The notes under the pieces were generated by a model. That model was not told the origin of the DNA. It made no database searches and saw nothing but the letters and a program-made list of their open reading frames with translations. The translations under genes and the position numbers were made by a program. Source: Corticium candelabrum (Eukaryota > Porifera > Homoscleromorpha > Homosclerophorida > Plakinidae). Taken from it: DNA of 64,000 nt. The DNA lies in the NCBI RefSeq assembly GCF_963422355.1, contig NC_085088.1, positions 5,061,307-5,125,306 of the forward strand, in the 5' to 3' direction. This document shows, one piece after another, positions 1 through 8,926 of this stretch; position 1 is the stretch's first letter, and every line of letters begins with the position of its first letter.

Positions 1-865
1 TTAATTAATAGTATATAAAGATCTAAATTTGCAATGCTTGTCCTGTTTTCTCTCTAATCTGTGCCCAACAATTTGTCTTCTAGTCATACGTCTGATATAT
101 CTTGTTTATGAGTAAACTTTCATGATTGTGTTACATTGTGGTTAAGCATGTTAGCATCTTGTAGACCTGCGCATGTTATGCTCATTTTATCCTGCATTAT
201 GCTATGCCACAGCTCACCCAATTGTACAACTATGCTCAAATTATGCTCACACAATTAGACATATCTTGGCTCAAGTGACTTGTTATTAGAAAGTAAAACA
301 AAGTAAACTTACAACAAAACCAAACTACAAGTACGACAAACGGGCTTGACTTTCCAGCAAAAGGAATGCTTAAGTGGATTTTAATTAATGTTTCTTCTAT
401 TGTAACATCACTGCCTCGTGTAATCTCCGAGTTTTCTGCCGTATTGCTTTGGCAGTCACGTGAGTATACGATGATGTATTACTAGTAAATCTTGCAATTA
501 TGCTCACTGCTTGTCAGTACGAATTATGCTCAATTTAATGCTTGCATAATGTGCGCAGGCCTAATATCTGGAGGTATATGATTGTTTATGTGGTAAAACA
601 ACAAGTCATACAGTATTTGCTGGATTGCTTTGTATAGATAGTTATATGGTATTTGTATAAGTTATGTTACCTTCTCTGAGACTTCAGTCTTTCAGTTAGA
701 GCACACAAACATTTAAACATGACAATCTGTACATCTTTATAAACATTACAGTGACACTAAACAGTTGCACAATCGTACTGTGCTATACATGATACATCCA
801 TTATGTATCTCATATAATTAGTACCTTGATTTAATGATGATCATTGCTGTGCTTTGTTGGATCAG

Positions 866-3060
866 GGACACAGACAAATGAAACGGTATGCTGAGATAAT
901 TGGTGACGAAGCATCAGAAGATGAATACTTGGCAATTGCTGACTATTTTGTGACAGCTAAGCGTATGTTTAATGCTGGAAAGTTTCTCCTCAAATCTGGC
1001 CAATATGCCAAGGTGCAGAACACAGTTAGTTGCTCTGCTTTCTCTATCTGTTAATGTGGTGTATGCTTATAGGCCGTTCACCATTTGATCCTTCCAACTG
1101 TTGGTGATAATAGCAAGAATATGGAGTTAGCAATAGAGGCAGTTGGTCAAGCACAAACGAACAGCTTACATATCAACTCATTGATTATCTGATGGGTGAA
1201 GCAGACGGATTGCCAAAGTTTTATTCAAACAGATGCTTTTACCAGTGTCGTTGTTATTATGCCGTTGTGGTAGGATGCAAAGTACTTGTTCTGCTTGTAC
1301 ATGGCTTACTACGATATCGTGAAGCTGCACGAACAGCTATCATTATTGCCCGTGAAGATCAAAACTCAGGTAAATGTTGAAAAATATTTAACGAATGTAA
1401 TGTTTGTTATCCAAAGCCGATTGGCGTCAGAGCCACTGAATGTTGAAAGTCATTGTTCGACATACAGTTGATGACAGAAATTTGTCTGCTACTTTAGTTA
1501 TGCTCTGTACGTTAACACAATGGAAATGTTGATATTGATGGTATTTGCAACTGTTAGGTAACTATCGGCAAGCACATGACGTGTTATTCAGCATGTACGA
1601 AGAGCTCAGGAAACACAAAATTCGAACTCCTAATGAGATGGAACAGAACTTAATGATGCTTCATAGCTACATACTCGTCAAGGTACAGTCCATCACTTGT
1701 GTGGTAGGTAATGTGCACTCGCACTAGCTCTAGCTACATTGAATTACTACTTGCACTAAGTTGTTGAAATGAATACATTGATTGTTTCAGGTGCATGTTA
1801 AACTGGGTGATCATCGTATGGCTGCAAGGATGCTAATCCGGGTAGCAAACAGTATCAGCAAGATTCCCACTCACGTAGTTCCAATATTGACGTCTACTGT
1901 CGTTGAATGCCAAAGAGCTGGATTGAAGAACTCTGCGTTTGGTTATGCTGCTATGCTGATGAGACCCGAGTATCAGCAAAGATTGATGCCAAATATAAAA
2001 AGAAAATTGAGCAGATTGTGAGGTATGAAATTGCTTTGTAGCATGGCAAATGCTAGCTGTGATGTATTTTGTGTGTTGTACGTACGTATGCGTACAGTCA
2101 GATGTACTTGTTATTGCTGTTGCCACTTGAGAGTCTCCACATCATCATGGTAGAGCTAAGACCAGTAGGCGATATTGGGATATACTTACGTAGTACACAT
2201 GAATTAAGTTAAATAGAGCAATCCAGCCAAATTTTGGCGTGTGTTACTGTTAGATTGCATTCCAAGCACTGTTGTCCACCTTTTTGCCACTCAGACTTTG
2301 TCATCTTGTCAACTCATGAGCGGAGAGAGTGTAGGGGTCTATAATCTATTTTAGTCTTTTTGTCACCACATTAGTTGTATCTTATTTATACAGTTGTGGT
2401 TGGAGTTACATTGTTTGAGTCAGTTAGAAATCTTGAAAATTGTCTGACATCATGAAACAGTTCGGTTGACTAAACATCTTGAGGCAGTCTGACTGACTGG
2501 TACAATATATCTCACTTTCATGAGATTGCTTGCATTGGATGTTGGGCACTCTTCAGTGAGAGGTTATGCATAACCTTTTTTCTGCAGGAAACCCGACAAA
2601 AGTGAAGAAGAAGAACCATCGACTCCATGCCCTTTTTGTGGCAACTCAGTTCCCGAGACAAAGCTCTACTGTGCAGAGTGCAAGAACAATCTTCCGTACT
2701 GTATATTCACAGTGAGTCTAATAACAAGAAATGACGTCAGCACTTTAACTGGAAATCTATGGTGTTGTGTAGGGACGTCACATGGTGAAAGAGGACTGGA
2801 CAATTTGTCCACAATGTGATTTTCCTGCTCTCCACTCAGAATTTGTTAGGTAAGCATGTCATTCGTCCATCTTCCTTCCTGCTAGCCAGAGCAGAAACAC
2901 AACAGGTTGTCGCGTGATCATCATGTTTCCATGCAGATACTCTGAAACGGATGGTGCCGTGTGCCCAATGAACGGCAAGCCTTTGTCTCGTAAAGAAATG
3001 AGTCTAGTTGCTGATCCATCTTCTTACTTGAAGGCAATGACGGAAGTGACTGAAGAATAG
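866..3060 (+). pseudogene. WDR19: WDR19/IFT144 3'-end pseudogene (duplicate of last 8 exons)
   Basis: Eight exon equivalents match exons 32-39 of the intact WDR19 at 56108-58685: 866-1012, 1073-1218, 1274-1369, 1558-1682, 1791-2022, 2588-2711, 2773-2849 and 2937-3060. They encode the end of the TPR region and the C-terminal Cys-pair module (CPFC, CAEC, CPQC). Compared with the intact copy, the second, third and fifth exon equivalents each lack one base, giving three frameshifts (146, 96 and 232 nt against 147, 97 and 233). The donor after 1218 reads aag|tt instead of aag|gt. The last three exons stay open and the stop at 3058-3060 is kept. The duplicate therefore cannot encode the normal protein. 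Homology continues upstream to base 1, so whether more of the gene lies to the left is not visible. The sequence is still very close to the parent, so the duplication looks fairly recent. Confidence 0.95.
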
Positions 3061-3140
3061 CCATGCACAGGCGAGTTTCATGGCAAGATACTTTTTATAT
3101 CATGTGCAACATGTATACTAGGAAGACTAATCAGTCAATC

Positions 3141-3146
3141 AATAAA
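3141..3146 (+). promoter_or_regulatory. Polyadenylation signal of WDR19 pseudogene
   Basis: AATAAA lies 80 nt after the pseudogene stop codon. The same hexamer is at 58766-58771 after the intact gene. Confidence 0.5.
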
Positions 3147-4392
3147 CAAGTTTAATTAATAGACCAGTCATCTATTCACTTATATCAGGAATGGAATACT
3201 GTTTCACATTGACAAGACCAGCTACACGTCCAATTCCAAGTCATTACTGAACTGCTCACTACTAAAAAGTATAGAACATAGCCTGTGGCGTCGCTGCATT
3301 GGGCCTGGGGAGGTAATGGTCCCCAATAAGGAGGTGTGGCCTTTTTAGACAAGATTGATGGGGCTGATTTGGGGCCATGCCCCCTGGTTCCTATGCCTGT
3401 GTCAATGTTGAACACCAGCAGCTGGCCTTCTTAATTTTAGAGGACCAAGGACACCACTAACATGTGTAGAGCATGTGTTATGGTGTAATAGTTCAGGGAA
3501 CCCCTCATTGATTAAAATTTGATTTGATTAAAGTCGGCAGGTACTCATGCTCTGAAGGACAAGCTCAGGTTATAAAAAATTGATTAATTAAAGTAACTGA
3601 AAGTTGTTCAGGGGCTTCTCTAATTTTGTGCTAAAGCAGCCACAGTAACGGACACAAAGCAAGAACAAGACAACATGTGGATGTGTTGAAAGTAATCAAC
3701 TAAATTAATTAATTAATTAAATTAATTAGCTACTTCACTTCAATTGTAGATCAACTACATACATAAGCTAGTTGAACCAGTAAAGCTACAAAGAAGGACA
3801 TGCAGCTCACTCAAACAAGCAATGAGAGCGAATTTGTCTTGAAGTAGAACTGTCATGTGGTTTCCATGTCCAACGTAGCGAGAATAATAAATTTCGATAG
3901 AAGTCCTTAGACTGTCTATACGTACATGAAACAGTCGGTGGGTATGGTATATGCACTTTGAAAAATCTGCATCTAACGAAGCCATCAAGCACTATATTCT
4001 ACAGAACGACACACACCTTGTAGACTACAATAGCACGTAATTTGCATGCTCATGGCAACTGGAAGTGCCACTCCTACGCTATTGACGTATTACGGATTAG
4101 TGGATCAGGTGTGTGTATCATAAATGTCAAATGCTAGTAGGTCGGAGGTCGCCGTGCAATGCAGGCTTACAGACAGCTATTGCTGAATGACATATGCATG
4201 CAGAATGATAATTTGCTATTGTCAAAAATGTTATAACTGAAGAATGGGCAAGTGTCAAGCTAGCTAGGCTATGCATGCGTCATCTGGTTGCAATCAGAAC
4301 TGGAAATGGAACCATTCTAGGGCGCAATTAATCTAGTGTAATAATATCACTAGAAACAATGAGACTGTCTAGGGTTAGACTGTTGATAGCAA

Positions 4393-5064
4393 CAGTGGCG
4401 TAGCCAGGATTTTTTTCTTACCGAGGCAAATTGATATTAATATTAATTTTTTTATTAATATTAATTCCTTATTGATATGCACTACCTAAGGCTATTGCTG
4501 TCATATTGATATGCTTAATTGATTTGACAGGGTAAAAACAGTAAACTACACTTGGATTAGTTAGCAGTTGGCAGATGAAGCTGTCCAATCCTTCTATGTC
4601 TCGTGGAATCAAATCTTTGCAGAACATTTTCTCTGCTAATTTTCATATCCTTGTGGACAAACATGAGAGCTAACCCATTTAGCCTATTCTCTCCCATAGT
4701 GGTTCTTGACCAATGTTTAAGCCTTCTCATCTTCGAAAACGACCTCTCGCAAGATACTGACCCTACTGGTAGAGTCAACAATAGCTTGAGTATCGCATGC
4801 ACGTTCGGGTAAAAGTCTTTATCCGCTAATTGCAGCGTGTCAAGTAATGTGGCATTTAGCCGTTCCGCTCTTGGAACTTCTGAGCATTCGCTCTTCCAAA
4901 TGAGTATCTCAGTATCGAAAGTCTCTTCTTCTCTGGCGGCTCTGCCATAATAAAGCACAGACACGTGATAGAAGTGTGACCTGAAAGTGACCACGTGACA
5001 AATGCCACGCCCATTTTTCCTACCGAGGCAACTGCCTCACTGCCTCATGCCTAGCTACGCTACT
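4393..5064 (-). mobile_element. hAT transposon fragment with C-terminal dimerisation domain
   Basis: A 672-bp insertion is bounded by imperfect terminal inverted repeats: CAGTGGCGTAGCCAGG at the left and, reading inward from the right, (C)AGTAGCGTAGCTAGGC. It is flanked by the direct repeat gatagcaa at 4385-4392 and 5065-5072, the 8-bp target duplication expected for hAT elements; one further base is ambiguous. The paralogous locus near 60030 keeps the uninterrupted target. On the minus strand, 4557-4994 encodes 145 aa containing the hAT C-terminal signature (a CERSFS motif, then RRLK, RLNGLA). The DDE catalytic core and BED finger are absent, so this is an internally deleted, non-autonomous copy. 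Confidence 0.88.
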
Positions 5065-6011
5065 GATAGCAACCGTTTGTTTGTGACAACCCTTGGTTGC
5101 TTTAGAACGACACTACGACTTCCGATGGCTATTTTGTATTCGAGGAAACCTATTATTGTTGTCAATTAGGGCTGACTCATGATTCGCCCCATGATTCATG
5201 CAGCATGATGATGTGGGGTGCATTCATGATGATGCTGGGGTGGGATGACACGCCCGGTGGGAGATTGTCAGATGAAACGAGTACTGTAGAACTTCTTATT
5301 ACTACTTGTTTCTGCCAGCAAATGCGCAACAATCGAGCAATCAGCCATTACCAGTTCCATCAACAATTATCATGCAAGCTCATAGTCGTACACCTAAACC
5401 ACGCGTTGTGCTCGATTTAGTGCTTTCGGCTGTCTGCTGAAGTTCCAGCACCCCTACGTTCTGGTTCCCAATTGCCGGCCCTTCCGGCCCTGATAGGGAG
5501 GACACACCTTGCTGTCTATCATGTGGTATATCAACACTTGTCCGACTTCCTTACTTCAGACATCTATCTCCAATGGTGCAATTACCTACCAAGACGAGGA
5601 ACTACAGTCTGCTTCCTGCTGTTCTCATTGCAGCGTCTCTACACGTGCTTGTCAGAAAGTAAGCATATAGTGTGCATGGCTAGCTAAAACTGTAGGTCTA
5701 GCGACAGCTACTGTACCAAGTTTTGTGTATGTCCTGGGTTCCACTTAATTGCCTTTCAGCGAAATCTTTAGTTCAACGGATAGATTACTCTCTTTGTGTG
5801 TTCTATAGAGTTGATCAAACAGTGAGCAAGTTCGAGACAACTGTTCCTCCCATACAGAGTTGGATGCGGAAGGTGCGGGCTTATTGCAGACATACAGGCA
5901 ACAAGGACCATGGAACTCCTGCCTGAGACTTGAGCGTGCACGTGTCAAGAGACATGTCTTTTGTGTATATGTAACTATCTTCTAAGAAGACAGAATTGTT
6001 CAGACTATACC

Positions 6012-6267
6012 CAGTGACGGATTCAGGCTGGGTCTATGGGATCTATAGACCCCTTTGAGCTGAGCATTACTGTTTCAGATTCGATTTTTCATTATAATAC
6101 AAAATACCTGTTCTTTGGTACTGTGTTACTGTATGAACTGAGTTACTCAACAGTATATTTAATTAATTATTAAAGTGACTGAATCCTAACAAAAGCAGGC
6201 GAAGTAGTCGTGGTTAAAATGTTGTTTTTATAGACCCCTCCTTTCTCAATTTCTGAATCCGCCACTG
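6012..6267. mobile_element. hAT-type MITE
   Basis: A 256-bp element starts CAGTGACGGATTCAG and ends with the inverted copy, CTGAATCCGCCACTG. The terminal repeats differ at one of 15 positions, and no coding capacity is visible. I cannot find a clear 8-bp target duplication. The left end coincides with the right edge of the segmental duplication. The right end interrupts a Crypton-like coding fragment. Confidence 0.7.
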
Positions 6268-6440
6268 CAGCTACAATCTGCTGCATGGTAGAAGGTGAAT
6301 ACGGCTTTCCATCTTGCGTCCGAACTTCAGGCCCAAACCGTGCAAGCCAGTAGTTCATTTCTTTATTGCTCATAACATGCAGATCATGCGCGTGATAACA
6401 TTCCAGACTCGCAGCACATGACAACTCAAGGTGCAACAAC
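6268..6440 (-). pseudogene. Crypton-derived DUF3504-like fragment (ZMYM/KIAA1958 type)
   Basis: On the minus strand about 45 residues read like the start of the DUF3504 domain found in ZMYM2-4, QRICH1 and KIAA1958. That domain derives from Crypton tyrosine recombinases; the matching residues are E-M-N-Y-W-L-A-R-F, then V-R-x-Q-D-G-x-P-Y and T-M-Q-Q-I-V. The frame runs straight into the MITE at 6267 and no downstream recombinase domain is present. This looks like a relic broken by the MITE. Family assignment is from motif recognition only. Confidence 0.55.
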
Positions 6441-7003
6441 AATACTTCTTCATCTCTCTACACTGTACATCAATAGAACATGCAGAGCGTCAAATGACAA
6501 TCGCCACTAATGACTTGATTATATGCCCTAGAGATATTGCTGAAGGAAGCAATTCTATTTTAAATAAAATTGCGTTTAGCACCGTCTCTGGGTGCAGTCA
6601 CTCATGCTGTACTTCCGCTGCCGTTTATTTTATGTTGTTAAAGATGTCGCCTGTAGACGTGGACGACGGCAGTTCATATTTATTTCTAGTTGCTTTATGT
6701 TTGCCGTCGTTAGGTCTGTCAGCGTTAACATGATTGCTAACGATTTATTGCGCAGTTGATTGGTAATCTGTGACAAACAGCATAGTAGTAGACTAAGGAA
6801 TGCAGATTTGTGGACGTGATAGGAGGAACCTTGTAGGTGCTAACAGTTTGCAGGTGAATCATGATGATACACAACAGAACATGATTTTAATTGCGGCCCT
6901 AAATACCAGATTGTGAGGCAACTATTCAGGTATCTAGTCCAGCTTTTACTCAGCTCCAGTTGCTTTCTGTGACAGAGAAAGAATGCCCACAATTAGGATA
7001 CAC
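6441..7003. other. No gene seen
   Basis: This stretch lies between the Crypton-like relic and the Mutator-like element. A short plus-strand open frame at 6431-6733 has no recognisable domain. I see nothing else that I can support. Confidence 0.5.
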
Positions 7004-8287
7004 CTAGACTCGAGCCAATCTCTCCCCGCCTTCGTCATTCCCCGGATTGTCAATCCTCGCCGTGGAGAGACTGGTTTCAGACCGCCTTCTTCCGGTGCAA
7101 GTAACTTTGAAGAGGTCATACCTTCTAACAGACAGGGTTACATAAACGGATCCCGGGATCCGTTTAGTTAGTGGTCGCTGCTTGTATCATAATATCGTGA
7201 TTTGTTAGTAAGTGGTATCCAATTCTCCTACAGTGTAAATACGTATGCCGTGCCTGTCGCTAGGCCATACAGTGTCTAGTCTACTGCAAAACAACAGGTT
7301 TTCAAGGAAACTGGGCGTCAAAAACATTCCGTTCTTTACTAGGTAGCTAACGACCACGCATGCTAGTTGTTAGTTCAGTCGAGCAGCGTAGACATCTCTC
7401 CACTCTAGTGTACAGTGTTCAGTCGGTGATCATTCCCAGTGGAGGGTGCAATTGACCATGCAGACCAAAGAGCAGTCAGTTGGTGTCACTACAGTTTTAC
7501 TTCACGAATGGTAATTATTATTCTAGACGCACTGATGAAATCCGTCACTAGGCATTGAGATCTCAAACGTACGACTTACGCAGATTTGAAAATCATTATC
7601 AGATCGGCACGCAGTCTGAAGGTTCGTTGACAAACGATGTACAAGTAGAAGTAAGTATACTATTGCAATCACACCGGAAGCCTCCTCTACTCGAAGATGA
7701 CGTCGGAAAGGTGGTCAGAGATGTCTTTGGGCGGAGAATACAAAGAAAGAAGACAAAGCACCAAAGAAACAGTGTCTACAAATATTTCGGCCTAAAAAGG
7801 AAGCGTGTGAACGGCAACATAGCACACGACTCTTCTAGGAGACCGTGTTCTTCTGGCCTTCCTAGCACAAACATAGATGTAGTCGACCTCTTGGAGAAAA
7901 TACAGCAGCAAACGGACGGGCTGGAAAGTGAGAGGCAACAGCAACTCAACCTGAAGAGACAACTTCGTGAATTAGCTATAATTAATAATCTATAGTTAGA
8001 GACGTCTAGATTATTGCTATAAACTTCCTACATATACAAGCTGTCAGAGCTACAAAACATACCTGCTCTTTCACGATTTCTCAGCGACAGAGGCATCTGG
8101 CTCGAGACATCCGGGAACAAAATAGGCAATTAGCGACAACTACCTAGATAATCTGCATGTCATTATGTGACCATCAAACCGTATCTACATGACGTAAAAT
8201 TCCTGAGGGCGGTCTGAAACCAGTCTCTCCACGGCGAGGATTGACAATCCGGGGAATAACGAAGACGGGGAGAGACTGGCTCGAGTC
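7004..8287 (+). mobile_element. Mutator-like (MULE) non-autonomous element
   Basis: The 1284-bp element has inverted repeats of 80 bp at 7007-7086 and 8208-8287, differing at three positions and beginning GACTCGAGCC. It is flanked by the 10-bp direct repeat taggatacac at 6994-7003 and 8288-8297. Long terminal repeats with 9-11-bp target duplications are the hallmark of Mutator-like elements. No MULE transposase is visible. Inside are a 146-codon open frame (7555-7995) and a 22-bp perfect palindrome at 7144-7165. The superfamily call is inference from structure. Confidence 0.72.
7555..7995 (+). CDS. Hypothetical basic protein inside the MULE-like element
   Basis: This 146-aa open frame is the only substantial one between the 80-bp inverted repeats. 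It has a basic middle (RRIQRKKTKHQR, then KRKR) and a Q/L/E-rich C-terminus that could form a short coiled coil. No DDE motif, zinc knuckle or known domain is recognised. It may be an accessory protein of the element, a captured host exon or chance; the nuclear-localisation-like basic run is suggestive only. No splice sites or upstream promoter were identified. Confidence 0.35.
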   Translation: MRSQTYDLRRFENHYQIGTQSEGSLTNDVQVEVSILLQSHRKPPLLEDDVGKVVRDVFGRRIQRKKTKHQRNSVYKYFGLKRKRVNGNIAHDSSRRPCSSGLPSTNIDVVDLLEKIQQQTDGLESERQQQLNLKRQLRELAIINNL

Positions 8288-8297
8288 TAGGATACAC

Positions 8298-8926
8298 TCC
8301 CGTTTGGGTTGTTTACAACGTCATTCCGTATATTTTGCTAGTGCTCTAGCAGACGCTGTGCGATTCTAGTCTTACGGGTATTGTTCCAAAGCTTAGACAT
8401 TGGTGCGTACATCGGGAATGTTTCCCTCTCACTCAGTTGCAGGTTAACAGCGTTTGCAAATCAAATTACCTGGGAGTGTCCACAATTAGGTACACCTACC
8501 CTAGTGCACGTGTGATGGTGAGGCATAGCCACCAGTTTTGAAGATTCCTCCAAGCAGCTTCATTGCTACCCGTTTATACAATTTTTTGCCAAACGGTTTT
8601 TCGCACCTCCCCAGAGAAGTATTGCAAACATGAGTGCTCGTACAAATTTTTCACCAAATTTTTTTTCGCACCTCACTTCCGAAGTATTGCAAACATGAGT
8701 ACTCGCATAACAGTGTCGGTTCCTCCTACTTTGTGCTTGCAGTAGCCAAACAGGGTATGTCATGATGATCGCGTGAGTTTTAGGAGCTTAAACAACAGTC
8801 ACAACACACGTTAGCGTCATAGCCACAGCGTTGCGCTTCTACCAGATATCGGTTGTTTTCAATTCAACACTAGAGGGATTGTGATTTCTGACTGATTGCA
8901 CAACCTGTCTCGATCTTCTGTCGGTC
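8298..8926. other. 5' flank of gene A with a 68-bp tandem duplication
   Basis: No gene is seen. At 8571-8639 and 8640-8703 a unit is repeated in tandem; it contains a tttttcgcacctc run, then gaagtattgcaaacatgag. The promoter and 5' UTR of the gene starting at 8927 should lie here, but I cannot point to a definite TATA box or start site. Confidence 0.45.

Larger units (their letters stand above)
1..6011 (+). repeat. Segmental duplication, copy 1 (partner 55250-60949)
   Basis: Coding and non-coding sequence from base 1 to 6011 aligns collinearly and at high identity (by eye) with 55250-60949. This includes introns, the WDR19 3' end and about 2.3 kb of downstream flank. The main differences are a 672-bp hAT fragment present only here (4393-5064) and about 390 bp present only in the partner near 56719-57107. 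The right edge falls exactly where a hAT-type MITE begins (6012). The left edge is outside the window. From 1 to 865 I see only intronic sequence. From 3061 to 4392 and 5073 to 6011 I see no gene. Confidence 0.93.

Noticed and set aside
3280..3410. GC-rich block gtggcgtcgc...ggttcctatgcc looking like transposon ends
   Set aside because: Present in both duplicates, with no clear matching inverted ends or target duplication.
4603..4812. Plus-strand 69-codon frame
   Set aside because: Antisense shadow of the hAT dimerisation region.
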